Source of the DNA: UBA6398 sp963644855
GTDB taxonomy: Bacteria > Bacteroidota > Bacteroidia > Bacteroidales > Bacteroidaceae
Direction of reading: 5' to 3'
NCBI GenBank assembly: GCA_963644855.1
Contig: CAVIQL010000032.1
Location: 1 to 24,518, forward strand
DNA length: 24,518 nt
In this document: positions 15,109-23,592 of the stretch, piece by piece
How positions within the stretch are numbered: position 1 is the stretch's first letter
Layout of the letters: every line of letters begins with the position of its first letter
Program-made: the position numbers and the translations under genes
The notes under the pieces: model-generated
Seen by the model: only the letters and a program-made list of their open reading frames with translations
What the model was told of the DNA's origin: nothing
Databases searched by the model: none

Positions 15109-16563
15109 TTACGCTTTCACCGGAATGTTTTTGATTATGTCGAGCAGCAAATCCCACACCATTTTCACCGTGGGTATAAGCAGTTTTTCGTCGGGCGAGT
15201 GCACTCCGCGCAATGTAGGTCCAAACGAAACCATGTCGATATGCGGGTATTTCTCGCTAAGCAATCCACATTCCAAACCGGCGTGTATGGCGAGAATCTT
15301 TGGCTCTTTGCCAAACAGTTTCTTGTATGAATCTACCGTGATTTTGAGTAGCGGACTATTAGGGTCGAGTTTCCATCCGGGATATCCCTCGGAGGTGGAA
15401 ACTTCTGCGCCAGCCAATTCGAATGCAGCCCTTATGGTTGCGCTCATATTCTTGCGCGCGCTGCCTATGTTGGAACGCTGCGAACTTATAACGTCGATGG
15501 TGTTGCCGTTGCGGTGAATGCTTGCAAGATTTGACGATGTTTCTACCAGCCAATCCAATTCCTGGCTCATAGCATAGATGCCATTGTCGACGGCTTGCAG
15601 GGCTGTTATGATTTTTACCGACGACGGTTTGTCGATAACCTCGGCGGGGTCGCTGCTTTCTACATAGAAGTTTATTGTTTTCTCGGTAACCGAAAATTCT
15701 TCTTCGATTTCGGCGGTATAAACATTGGCGTCGATGCGTATGTTTTCCTTGTCGGCCATAGGCACAGCGCATATTGCCCAGCCTTCGCGCGGAATGGCGT
15801 TGTGGAGACCGCCGCTTTGAATGTCGGCAAGGCGCAAATCGTATTTTTTCATACAGTTGTAGAGGAAACGTATGAGGAGCTTGTTGGCATTTGCGCGCTT
15901 CTTTTCTATGTCATCTCCCGAGTGTCCGCCCGTTAGCCCTTTGATGCCAACCTTGAAAAAGAAATAGTTTGCGGGGGCTGCCTCGGTGGTGAAACTAAAT
16001 GTGGCTTGGGTTTTTGCGCCGCCTGCACAACTTATAAATATCTCGCCTTCGTTTTCGCTGTCAAGGTTGAGCAGATATTTTCCGTCCATAAATCCCGGTT
16101 TCATTCCGCTTGCTCCCGTAAGTCCTGTCTCTTCGTCTCGTGTGAATACGCATTCGATAGGTCCATGCTCAATGGTGTTGTCTTTAAGAATGGCAAGTTC
16201 CATGGCAACTCCTATACCGTCGTCGGCTCCGAGCGTTGTGCCTTTTGCCGTGAGCCATTCTCCAACGATTTCGGTTTGTATGGGGTCGTTTTCGAAGTCG
16301 ATTTCTACATGCGAATCCTTTTCGCAAACCATATCCATGTGGCTTTGTATGATTGTTGTCTCGCGGTTTTCGTATCCCGGCGTAGCTGGTTTGCGTATTA
16401 TCACGTTTCCGGTTTCGTCAACCTTGGTTTCGAGTCCGAGTTTCTCGCCATAGTTTTTGAGAAACTCTATCATCTTTTCTTCTTTCTTTGAGGGGCGGGG
16501 AATTTGGTTTATTTCGGCGAAACAAGCAAATACCTCTGCGGGTTCCATCTTTACCTTTGTCAT
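15109..16563 (-). CDS. pepD: Aminoacyl-histidine dipeptidase (M20C, PepD)
   Basis: This is a cytoplasmic di-zinc exopeptidase of the M20 family that hydrolyses Xaa-His and other dipeptides. The length of 484 aa is typical. Metal-site motifs are visible in order: SHMDMV (H75, with D77 behind it), GADDGIG (D114), the catalytic TRDEETGL (E144/E145), then LLNLDSE (D168). A C-terminal HAGLECGLLSEKYP supplies the last histidine region. The N-terminus MTKVKMEPAEVFACFAEI matches the family start region. It is transcribed alone, with its own promoter about 60 bases upstream and a strong terminator after it. The promoter region is shared with the divergent OmpH-like gene. Confidence 0.95.
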   Translation of the reverse strand: MTKVKMEPAEVFACFAEINQIPRPSKKEEKMIEFLKNYGEKLGLETKVDETGNVIIRKPATPGYENRETTIIQSHMDMVCEKDSHVEIDFENDPIQTEIVGEWLTAKGTTLGADDGIGVAMELAILKDNTIEHGPIECVFTRDEETGLTGASGMKPGFMDGKYLLNLDSENEGEIFISCAGGAKTQATFSFTTEAAPANYFFFKVGIKGLTGGHSGDDIEKKRANANKLLIRFLYNCMKKYDLRLADIQSGGLHNAIPREGWAICAVPMADKENIRIDANVYTAEIEEEFSVTEKTINFYVESSDPAEVIDKPSSVKIITALQAVDNGIYAMSQELDWLVETSSNLASIHRNGNTIDVISSQRSNIGSARKNMSATIRAAFELAGAEVSTSEGYPGWKLDPNSPLLKITVDSYKKLFGKEPKILAIHAGLECGLLSEKYPHIDMVSFGPTLRGVHSPDEKLLIPTVKMVWDLLLDIIKNIPVKA

Positions 16564-16614
16564 AATAAGTCAGTATTTTATTCGATTGATAAATTTATTG
16601 TCGTTGTAAATGTT

Positions 16615-16622
16615 TATCTTTG
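16615..16622 (+). promoter_or_regulatory. Candidate -7 element for the ompH-like/nadE operon
   Basis: TATCTTTG followed by C matches TAnnTTTG; the predicted start is about 105 bases before the lipoprotein ATG. No well-spaced TTG was found upstream. It forms an inverted repeat with the pepD -7 box six bases away. Confidence 0.5.
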
Positions 16623-16628
16623 CATCAA

Positions 16629-16659
16629 CAAAGTTAAGTAATTTGGAATTAGCAAACAA
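16629..16659 (-). promoter_or_regulatory. pepD promoter
   Basis: On the minus strand TTG (16657-16659), a 20-base spacer, then TAACTTTG (16629-16636) fit the Bacteroidetes promoter. The predicted start is near 16622, giving a leader of about 60 bases. Confidence 0.65.
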
Positions 16660-16733
16660 CAAAGCGTTAGCAATAACGCTCTTTGCGTTCCTGCCAAACA
16701 AGAATATTAATAATTTCAACAGTCCATTCAAAA

Positions 16734-17363
16734 ATGAATAAGCCTTTGACCAAAATGTTTGTTGCTTCGATGATGATTGGTGCAACAGTGTGTTTTTCAA
16801 GTTGCGACCCCAAACCGGGAAAAGCCGTTGCAACAGCCGAAGACTCAAAAGATGCCAAGACAGAAGTTGCCGAAAACAATAAGATAGCCTATGTGTGCAT
16901 TGATTCGATTATAAACAATTACGAATTCTGCACAGAGCATAGCAAAGTGCTCGAGAAGCGAATGAACAATATAAAAGCTACGCTCGCAGCAAAAGGCAAG
17001 GCTTTGCAGAACTCGGCGATAAGTTTCCAGCAAAAGGTTCAGTCGGGCGAAATAAAGTCGCAAGAACAGGCGCAGAAGATGCAGGCTTCGCTACAGAAAC
17101 AACAGATAGACCTTGAAAACCTGCAGGAGAAATATTCCGCGCAATTTGAAAAGGAACGTCAGAAATATAATGAGGAAATGAAAGACTCTATTGAAAATTT
17201 CCTCAACGACTACAACAAAGACCACAAATATGCCATGATTCTTAGCAAGGTGGAGAACAATATCCTCTATGCCGAGAAGAAAATGGACATAACCGAAGAC
17301 GTATTGAACGGATTGAACAAACGCTACAAATCTTCGAAAAACGCTAAGGCCGACAAGAAGTAA
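16734..17363 (+). CDS. OmpH/Skp-like periplasmic lipoprotein, coiled coil
   Basis: This 209-aa protein has a lipoprotein signal (MNKPLTKMFVASMMIG then TVCFSSC, with C24 the likely lipidated cysteine). A low-complexity linker is followed by IAYVCIDSIINNYEF, which matches the start of the OmpH/Skp fold, and then a long charged alpha-helical hairpin (about 60-165) typical of the Skp chaperone arms. Skp-type proteins hold unfolded outer-membrane proteins in the periplasm; lipid anchoring is an unusual variation inferred here from the lipobox. The start at 16734 is preferred over the earlier in-frame codon at 16683 because the signal peptide begins there. nadE starts 7 bases after the stop, so the two are probably co-transcribed. 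Confidence 0.85.
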   Translation: MNKPLTKMFVASMMIGATVCFSSCDPKPGKAVATAEDSKDAKTEVAENNKIAYVCIDSIINNYEFCTEHSKVLEKRMNNIKATLAAKGKALQNSAISFQQKVQSGEIKSQEQAQKMQASLQKQQIDLENLQEKYSAQFEKERQKYNEEMKDSIENFLNDYNKDHKYAMILSKVENNILYAEKKMDITEDVLNGLNKRYKSSKNAKADKK

Positions 17364-17370
17364 ACTTAAA

Positions 17371-19311
17371 ATGAAATACAACTTCGTCAAGGTGGCAAGT
17401 GCAATTCCCACGGTGAAAGTGGGTAATTGCGTATACAATACCCGGCAAATAATAAGCCTGATAAAACAGGCAGAGTGTGAGGGCGTGGAAATTGTATGCT
17501 TCCCGGAATTGTGTATCACGGGATATACTTGTCAAGATTTGTTTGAAAGTAGTTTGCTGATTGACGAAGCCGAAAAAAGCCTTGCCGAAATTTTAGAGGA
17601 AACAAAGCAACTGAACATTATTTCAATCGTTGGGTTGCCAATAGTAATAGACGGCTATCTTGCAAACTGTGCCGCTGTTATACAAAAGGGTGTTGTGCTC
17701 GGCATTGTGCCTAAAACATATCTGCCGAACTATAAGGAATTCTACGAGAAACGTTGGTTTGCCTCGAGCGACGAACTTCGCAGCAAACAAATAAGTTGTT
17801 GCGGACAAAAAGTTGCGGTAAGCACCGATATTTTGTTCAGAACTTCCGTCGCTGTATTCGGTATAGAAATTTGTGAAGATTTATGGGCTCCAATTTCGCG
17901 GAGTTCACACCTCGCACTTGCCGGCGCAGATATTCTATTTAATTTGAGTGCCGACAATGAATGCGTGGGAAAGCACGATTATGTCAAGTCGTTGGTTTCC
18001 GGACAGAGCGCCCGCACAATTTCTGGCTACGTGTTTACAAGCTGCGGCTTCGGAGAGAGCACACAAGATGTGGTGTTTGCCGGGGGCTCGCTTATATATG
18101 AAAATGGTAAACTGCTAAGCGAAGGCAAACGTTTCTCGCTCGAAGAACAGTTGACGGTAAGCGAGATAGACGTTGAGTTGCTACGTCATGAAAGGCGGGT
18201 AAACACAACATTTCGGCATTGCGCCAAAAAAAATATCGTGGCTGATAGTTTTACGTGGATTGAAACGGCTGACGTAGTTAACTCTAACGAAAATCTTACT
18301 CGGTATATAGAGCATCTTCCGTTTGTTCCAGCAAACAATGAATACAATAATCGTTGCGAGGATATTGTGAACATTCAGGCAAACGGACTTGCGAAACGTC
18401 TTGCCCATATTTGTGCAAAAAATGTTGTGGTAGGCATAAGCGGAGGTTTAGATTCTACTTTGGCTCTTCTCGTTTGCGTAAAAGCGTTTGACATTCTGAA
18501 TTTAGATCGTAAGGGAATCGTTGGCGTTACGATGCCAGGATTTGGCACGAGCGTTCAAACTCATACAAACGCCACAGACTTGATGGAAGAATTAAGAATT
18601 TCCGTTCGTGAGATTTCCATTAAAGATGCTTGTATACAACATTTCAAGGACATTGGACACGATTTGCAGACCTACGATATTACTTATGAAAACGGTCAGG
18701 CTCGGGAACGTACAAAAATTCTCATGGATGTGGCAAACCAAGTTGGAGGTATTGTTGTAGGGACGGGAGATTTGAGCGAATTGGCCTTGGGCTGGGCAAC
18801 GTACAACGGAGATCATATGAGTATGTACGGAGTAAATTGCTCTATTCCCAAAACGTTGATACGCCACCTCATTAAATGGTTTGCCGATAGTACTCCCAAT
18901 GTGGCTGTGAAAAGGACACTCGAAAGCATTATCGATACTCCGATAAGTCCGGAACTTATTCCGACAAACGATAAAGGCGAAATAGTGCAGAAGACAGAAG
19001 ACAAAGTTGGACCTTACGAACTTCACGACTTCTTCTTGTATTATACGCTTCGATATGGGTTTTCTCCGTCGAAAATATATTTCCTCGCGCAGAAAGCATT
19101 CTTGGGAATGAAAAACAATTTATATAACAATGATATAATAAAGCATTGGATTAAAGTGTTTTTTCATCGTTTCTTTCAACAACAATTCAAACGTAGTTGT
19201 CTTCCTGACGGACCAAAAGTTGGCAGTTGCTCTTTGAGTCCTCGTGGCGATTGGCGTATGCCGAGCGATGGGGATAGCTATTTGTGGAAAGAAGAATGCG
19301 ACAAATTATGA
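17371..19311 (+). CDS. nadE: Glutamine-dependent NAD+ synthetase
   Basis: The enzyme makes NAD+ from nicotinate adenine dinucleotide, ATP and ammonia released from glutamine, the last step of NAD synthesis in the cytoplasm. The 646-aa protein is the two-domain form. The N-terminal nitrilase-type glutaminase has the triad E46 (CFPELCITGY), K115 (VPKTYLPNY) and C168 (IEICEDLW). The C-terminal synthetase has the ATP pyrophosphatase loop SGGLDS at 357-362, preceded by VVVGI, then the region VGTGDLSELALGWATYNGDH. Its C-terminus reads LPDGPKVGSCSLSPRGDWRM, typical of the family. It follows the OmpH-like lipoprotein by 7 bases. galE begins 30 bases downstream without a clear promoter, so read-through is likely. 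Confidence 0.96.
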   Translation: MKYNFVKVASAIPTVKVGNCVYNTRQIISLIKQAECEGVEIVCFPELCITGYTCQDLFESSLLIDEAEKSLAEILEETKQLNIISIVGLPIVIDGYLANCAAVIQKGVVLGIVPKTYLPNYKEFYEKRWFASSDELRSKQISCCGQKVAVSTDILFRTSVAVFGIEICEDLWAPISRSSHLALAGADILFNLSADNECVGKHDYVKSLVSGQSARTISGYVFTSCGFGESTQDVVFAGGSLIYENGKLLSEGKRFSLEEQLTVSEIDVELLRHERRVNTTFRHCAKKNIVADSFTWIETADVVNSNENLTRYIEHLPFVPANNEYNNRCEDIVNIQANGLAKRLAHICAKNVVVGISGGLDSTLALLVCVKAFDILNLDRKGIVGVTMPGFGTSVQTHTNATDLMEELRISVREISIKDACIQHFKDIGHDLQTYDITYENGQARERTKILMDVANQVGGIVVGTGDLSELALGWATYNGDHMSMYGVNCSIPKTLIRHLIKWFADSTPNVAVKRTLESIIDTPISPELIPTNDKGEIVQKTEDKVGPYELHDFFLYYTLRYGFSPSKIYFLAQKAFLGMKNNLYNNDIIKHWIKVFFHRFFQQQFKRSCLPDGPKVGSCSLSPRGDWRMPSDGDSYLWKEECDKL

Positions 19312-19341
19312 ATGTGTAATAAATTACATAAGTAAATAGCA

Positions 19342-20382
19342 ATGAAAAAAACAATTTTGGTTACTGGTGGTACGGGATTTATTGGTTCTCATACAACTGT
19401 AGAACTTCAGCAAGCAGGCTATGATGTGGTTATTGTAGATAATCTCTCAAATTCGAAAGCCGATGTTGTTGATGGAATTGAAAAAATTACGGGCATTCGT
19501 CCTGCTTTTGAACAAGTAGATTGTCTTGATATGCCTGCGCTCGAAGGGGTATTCCAGAAATATCCTGCAATTTCCGGTATAATTCATTTCGCAGCAAGTA
19601 AAGCTGTGGGAGAATCCGTGGAAAAACCGTTGAAATACTACCGCAATAATATCGTTTCGCTTGTAAATTTGTTGGAACTCATGCCGAAATATGATGTTAA
19701 GGGTATAATTTTCTCTTCTTCGTGCACAGTGTACGGGCAGCCGGAAAAAGAAAACCTCCCTGTAACAGAAAAAGCTCCAATTAAGAAAGCAGAAAGTCCT
19801 TATGGTAATACAAAACAGATAAACGAGGAAATTATAGAAGATGATATCAAGAGTGGTGCTCCTATCAAGGCTATACTTCTTCGTTATTTCAATCCGATTG
19901 GAGCGCACCCCTCTGCTATTATTGGAGAAATGCCAAACGGTGTTCCTGCAAACTTAATTCCTTATCTCACTCAAACAGCAATTGGAATTCGCAAGGAGTT
20001 GAGCATATTTGGAGACGACTACAATACTCCTGATGGTACGTGTATTCGCGACTATATATATGTTGTTGACTTGGCAAAAGCTCACGTATGTGCTATGAGC
20101 AGAATTCTTGAAGACAAATGCCAGGAACCTGTAGAAATATATAATGTAGGCACGGGTCATGGCGTTTCGGTAATGGAACTCGTAAATACTTTTGAAAAGT
20201 GTACCGGTGTAAAATTGAATTACAAGATTGCGCCGCGTCGTGCAGGCGATATCGAGAAGATTTGGGGCAATGTAGATAAAGCCAACAATGTTTTGGGTTG
20301 GAAGGCTGTCCATACTCTTGAAGACGCTCTTTCTTCTGCATGGAAATGGCAGCTTACTCTTCGTGAGCGTGGCATTATGTAA
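19342..20382 (+). CDS. galE: UDP-glucose 4-epimerase
   Basis: GalE interconverts UDP-glucose and UDP-galactose using bound NAD+, feeding the Leloir pathway and glycan synthesis. The 346-aa protein is a short-chain dehydrogenase/reductase of normal length. The NAD-binding glycine motif TGGTGFIGS is at 8-16, SSSCTVYG at 125-132 (catalytic S127) and the YxxxK pair at Y154/K158 (SPYGNTK). The C-terminal YNVGTGHGVSVMELV is characteristic of GalE. It lies 30 bases after nadE and is followed by a hairpin before nspC. The NAD requirement links it loosely to its neighbour, but I see no direct functional coupling. Confidence 0.95.
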   Translation: MKKTILVTGGTGFIGSHTTVELQQAGYDVVIVDNLSNSKADVVDGIEKITGIRPAFEQVDCLDMPALEGVFQKYPAISGIIHFAASKAVGESVEKPLKYYRNNIVSLVNLLELMPKYDVKGIIFSSSCTVYGQPEKENLPVTEKAPIKKAESPYGNTKQINEEIIEDDIKSGAPIKAILLRYFNPIGAHPSAIIGEMPNGVPANLIPYLTQTAIGIRKELSIFGDDYNTPDGTCIRDYIYVVDLAKAHVCAMSRILEDKCQEPVEIYNVGTGHGVSVMELVNTFEKCTGVKLNYKIAPRRAGDIEKIWGNVDKANNVLGWKAVHTLEDALSSAWKWQLTLRERGIM

Positions 20383-20410
20383 TAAATAGCCGTTGAAAGA
20401 AATATAATCA

Positions 20411-20447
20411 ATCCCGCAGTACTCTGAAACAATGTGTTCTGCGGGAT
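20411..20447 (+). terminator. Hairpin after galE
   Basis: The perfect 9-base arms ATCCCGCAG (20411-20419) and CTGCGGGAT (20439-20447) surround a 19-base loop, followed by TTATAGTT. It is probably a terminator of the galE transcript, though the loop is long and the T run weak. Confidence 0.6.
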
Positions 20448-20471
20448 TTATAGTTAATACACAGAAAATAT

Positions 20472-21644
20472 ATGAGCAAAGACATTCAAACTCCGTATTA
20501 TATAATGCACGAAAGCAAATTGCGCCGAAATTTGGGCGTAATAAGCGATGTGGCGTGCAAGGCTGATGTTGAAATTATTTTGGCGTTTAAGGCTTTTGCA
20601 TTGTGGAAGACTTTTGGGATTTTTCGCGAATACATCAAATCTACTACCGCAAGTTCTCCATTCGAAGCTTTGCTTGCAAAACAAGAGTTCGGACATCTTG
20701 CTCATACATATTCTCCGGCTTACGAACAGCATACTTTCAATACCATTTTGGAATGTTCGGAATTTATCACATTCAACTCCCTAAATCAATTTCAAACGTT
20801 TTACCCGCAAATAGAAGAGTGGAATAAAAGTGGAAAAGGACATCGCGTTTCAGCAGGGGTGCGTATAAATCCTGAGCGGTCAGAAATCACCACAGAGATA
20901 TACAATCCTTGTGCGCCCGGTACGCGTTTCGGTATTTCTGCATCTCAATTGCCTTATCCGCTTCCCAAAGGAGTGGACGGCTTTCATTGTCATTGTCATT
21001 GCGAGAACGATTCTTTTGCTCTCGAAAGGACTCTTGATACTATTGAAAAGAAGTTTGGAAAATGGCTCAACCATATAAAGTGGCTGAATTTGGGCGGTGG
21101 TCATTTAATGACCCGTAAAGGATATGATGTTTCCCATCTTGTTGGAATTTTAAAGGATTTCAAACAGAGACATACAAATTTGAAAATCATTATGGAGCCT
21201 GGTTCTGCTTTTGCGTGGCAAACGGGGGAACTTGTAGCAGACGTGGTTGACATCGTAGAGGACAATGGTATAAAGACGGCCATTCTGAATGTGAGTTTTA
21301 CTTGTCATATGCCAGATTGTTTGGAGATGCCTTACCAGCCCGAGGTTCTTGGGGCGGAAAGTTTGGGCTTTGATATCGACGAGTCTAAAAAACGAGATTC
21401 CAAAGTGTATCGGCTTGGAGGCAATAGTTGTTTGAGTGGAGATTTTATGGGCTATTGGCTTTTTGACAATGGTTTGAAAATAGGGGACAAACTTGAGTTT
21501 CAAGATATGATTCATTACACTACGGTTAAGACCACAATGTTTAATGGTATACAACACCCAGCTATAATTTTGAAACGTGAGAATGGAGAAACCGAAGTAT
21601 TGAAACAATTTTGTTACTCCGATTACAAAAACATCATGGATTGA
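20472..21644 (+). CDS. nspC: Carboxynorspermidine/carboxyspermidine decarboxylase
   Basis: This PLP enzyme of the alanine-racemase-fold decarboxylase family removes the carboxyl group from carboxyspermidine or carboxynorspermidine, the last step of the alternative polyamine pathway used by Bacteroidetes to make spermidine. The 390-aa length is typical. The PLP lysine is K40 in LAFKAFALW, followed by TASSPFEALLA. The segment PGTRFGISA lies near residue 150, GFHCHCHCEN follows, and NLGGGHLMTRKGYDV is a family hallmark. Further on are MEPGSAFAWQTGELVADVVD and the C-terminal SFTCHMPDCLEMPY, in which C is the likely active-site cysteine. The partner carboxyspermidine dehydrogenase is not in this window. 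The hairpin upstream suggests separate transcription, but I found no promoter match. Confidence 0.95.
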   Translation: MSKDIQTPYYIMHESKLRRNLGVISDVACKADVEIILAFKAFALWKTFGIFREYIKSTTASSPFEALLAKQEFGHLAHTYSPAYEQHTFNTILECSEFITFNSLNQFQTFYPQIEEWNKSGKGHRVSAGVRINPERSEITTEIYNPCAPGTRFGISASQLPYPLPKGVDGFHCHCHCENDSFALERTLDTIEKKFGKWLNHIKWLNLGGGHLMTRKGYDVSHLVGILKDFKQRHTNLKIIMEPGSAFAWQTGELVADVVDIVEDNGIKTAILNVSFTCHMPDCLEMPYQPEVLGAESLGFDIDESKKRDSKVYRLGGNSCLSGDFMGYWLFDNGLKIGDKLEFQDMIHYTTVKTTMFNGIQHPAIILKRENGETEVLKQFCYSDYKNIMD

Positions 21645-21684
21645 TGTGATTTTGTGGTATATAAACATTTTCGCGAAAAACAAT

Positions 21685-21692
21685 TATCTTTG
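21685..21692 (+). promoter_or_regulatory. Candidate -7 element for the glucosaminidase gene
   Basis: TATCTTTG matches TAnnTTTG 24 bases before the ATG at 21717. No well-spaced TTG is seen upstream. Confidence 0.45.
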
Positions 21693-21716
21693 TAATTGAA
21701 TCGATAAGTTGTTGTT

Positions 21717-22619
21717 ATGATAAAGATGCGCAGAAAAACAATACTCCTGTTCTTGATGCTGGTAACGTTGAAAACGGTTGCCCAAACTCATGCATACGAT
21801 TTATATATTTCACAATATTGGAGTATGGCTGTTGAGCAGATGCAACGATATCGCATTCCTGCCAGCATAACTCTTGCGCAGGGAATAATTGAAACCAATG
21901 CGGGGAAAAGCATGCTTTGCACCAAAGCAAACAATCATTTTGGAATTAAATGCTCGCATGGTTGGAACGGTCCTTACGTATTAGCAAACGATGATATGCC
22001 AAACGAACGTTTTCGTTCATATAGTAGCGCGCGCGAAAGCTATGAAGACCATTCTAAATTCCTAATTCAAAATCCGCGTTACGCTTTCCTTTTCAAATTG
22101 TCGCCTACTGATTACCGTTCGTGGGCTTATGGTTTGAAAAGTGCTGGCTATGCTACAAATCCGCGCTATGCCGATTTGTTGATAGGACTTATAGAGGATT
22201 ATCAATTGTATCGTTTCGACAACTCACGGGATATTAATCCGCGCCAAATCCAGCGTTTGGAAAACAAAGCGGAACACAGTGTGTATTTCAACAACGACAA
22301 TTATTATGTGATAGCTCGCGAGGGAGATACATTCAAGAGTATTTCAAAGGAAACTGGCGTGTCTCGTCGCAAAATAGCGAAATATAATGAACTCCCAAGA
22401 GACTACGTTTTGCAGGCAGGCGATGTGCTTTATATGGAAAAGAAGAAAAAGCACGCCGAAAGAGCCTATAAAGGCAAACTTATTGTGGTGCAGCAAAACG
22501 AGTCTTTGTATACAATAGCCCAGCGCTATGGAATTCAGTTGAAGAGTTTGTATCGCATGAACAATCTCCCAGCCGATGCACAGGCATACGCAGGAATGGA
22601 ACTGTTTGTGTACAGATAA
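21717..22619 (+). CDS. Secreted glucosaminidase with two LysM domains
   Basis: This 300-aa peptidoglycan hydrolase cuts the glycan strand at N-acetylglucosamine and is probably involved in wall remodelling or daughter-cell separation. A signal peptide (about 1-26) precedes the glucosaminidase domain (about 30-165). That domain has AQGIIETNAGKS with catalytic E59, the following NNHFGIKC at 72-79, and the aromatic-rich SWAYGLKSAGYATNPRYADL. LysM1 (about 196-242) starts YYVIAREGDTFKSISKETGV, and LysM2 (about 256-299) starts LIVVQQNESLYTIAQRYGI; both bind peptidoglycan. The start ATG at 21717 could be replaced by the one at 21726 without changing the signal peptide. Repeat array C lies just downstream, and no hairpin terminator other than its palindromes was seen. 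Confidence 0.93.
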   Translation: MIKMRRKTILLFLMLVTLKTVAQTHAYDLYISQYWSMAVEQMQRYRIPASITLAQGIIETNAGKSMLCTKANNHFGIKCSHGWNGPYVLANDDMPNERFRSYSSARESYEDHSKFLIQNPRYAFLFKLSPTDYRSWAYGLKSAGYATNPRYADLLIGLIEDYQLYRFDNSRDINPRQIQRLENKAEHSVYFNNDNYYVIAREGDTFKSISKETGVSRRKIAKYNELPRDYVLQAGDVLYMEKKKKHAERAYKGKLIVVQQNESLYTIAQRYGIQLKSLYRMNNLPADAQAYAGMELFVYR

Positions 22620-22675
22620 AACTGATAGAGTAGGGCAAATGCTTTCCGAAAATACTTAGGCAGAAAACCTGTCCA

Positions 22676-22758
22676 AATGTTATTTTTCTAATATCCGACC
22701 TTTTTTAAAAAAGGTCGGATATTATTTAAAAAAGGTCTGACATTAGAAAAACAATATG
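22676..22758. repeat. Array C of 21-bp near-palindromic units, with a 36-bp perfect palindrome
   Basis: Units start at 22676, 22697 (GACCTTTTTTAAAAAAGGTC), 22718 (GATATTATTTAAAAAAGGTC) and 22739, exactly 21 bases apart. The second unit is a perfect palindrome that extends to 36 bp (22689-22724). It is the same family as arrays A and B. Located between the glucosaminidase stop and the next promoter, it could end transcription in either direction. Confidence 0.88.
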
Positions 22759-22839
22759 CCTTGTTGTTTTTCGCATGGTGCGAAGCGATATAAAAAGGTT
22801 TTTTCCCAAACGAAAGGAATGAAAATCTGAATAGTTTTG

Positions 22840-22847
22840 TATCTTTG
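22840..22847 (+). promoter_or_regulatory. Candidate -7 element for the 214-aa gene
   Basis: TATCTTTG followed by C matches TAnnTTTG, 39 bases before the ATG at 22887. The -33 element is not evident. Confidence 0.5.
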
Positions 22848-22886
22848 CAATAAAGATTAATCTATTAGAATTACAAACAATACGAA

Positions 22887-23531
22887 ATGGGCTTATTATC
22901 AAATATTTTCAAGAAAAAAACAGAAAATGCCGATGGAACCCGTGTGGGGGGAATCGAAGATTTCATGACCCTTATCAGAGTTTATTTTCAAGCCTCCATG
23001 GCTGCCAACCTTGGTATCACAAATCTTTCGATGCTTCCCGATTTAAGGGTGTTTAAGCAAACCTTGCATGTAGCCACAGTGAACAACCGTTTGGGCTTTG
23101 GTGAGAAAAACAAATGCAAGAAGATGCTAAGCGAAATCTACGACATGCCAGATACTTTCTTTCGTGAAATAGATTCGAGCGTAAAAGCACACTGCCGAAA
23201 GATTAATGATGTGTCCAACTATCTATTCTTGTTTCAAGGATTCTCACAAGATTTGCTCATGCTCATGGGTAATATCTTGAAATGGAAATTCCGTATGCCG
23301 TCAATCTTTAAGAAGTCGATAAAGATTATGATTGAGAAATCTATAAACGATGTTCTTACGAAAAACGACTGGAAAGACGAAGGTGTGAGGCGCACGTGTG
23401 TAGGGATAAGAAAATACCAGCACGCTTTGGGCTATTCTCAGAGTTGGATGACAGAATATGTCTACCGTCTTGTGATGCTTGCGAAAAAAGAACCCAAGCC
23501 TAAAGATGTTCCCGACACAGATAAAAAATAA
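22887..23531 (+). CDS. Conserved-looking hypothetical protein, basic, mostly helical
   Basis: I do not recognise this 214-aa protein. It starts MGLLSNIFKKKTENADG, a short amphipathic basic N-terminus without a signal peptide. A mainly helical body follows, with NLGITNLSMLPDLRVFKQTL and a hydrophobic stretch near residues 112-128 (YLFLFQGFSQDLLMLMG) that is interrupted by polar residues and so is probably not a membrane span. The last 15 residues are lysine- and proline-rich. Codon use and a -7 box upstream support a real gene. It lies 61 bases before the coiled-coil gene of the zapA cluster, but a separate promoter separates the two. A cytoplasmic, possibly membrane-associated protein is the most that can be said. 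Confidence 0.75.
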   Translation: MGLLSNIFKKKTENADGTRVGGIEDFMTLIRVYFQASMAANLGITNLSMLPDLRVFKQTLHVATVNNRLGFGEKNKCKKMLSEIYDMPDTFFREIDSSVKAHCRKINDVSNYLFLFQGFSQDLLMLMGNILKWKFRMPSIFKKSIKIMIEKSINDVLTKNDWKDEGVRRTCVGIRKYQHALGYSQSWMTEYVYRLVMLAKKEPKPKDVPDTDKK

Positions 23532-23539
23532 GCTGCGAC

Positions 23540-23570
23540 TTGGCAGTAAAGCATAAAATAGATAAATTTG
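23540..23570 (+). promoter_or_regulatory. Promoter of the coiled coil-zapA cluster
   Basis: TTG (23540-23542), a 20-base spacer, then TAAATTTG followed by C (23563-23570) fit the Bacteroidetes consensus. The predicted start near 23577 leaves a leader of about 16 bases before the ATG at 23593. Confidence 0.7.
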
Positions 23571-23592
23571 CATAGCGACATATCTGTAGGCG

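Noticed and set aside
16683..16733. Upstream in-frame start of the OmpH-like protein
   Set aside because: It would place 17 residues before a clear lipoprotein signal peptide that begins at 16734.
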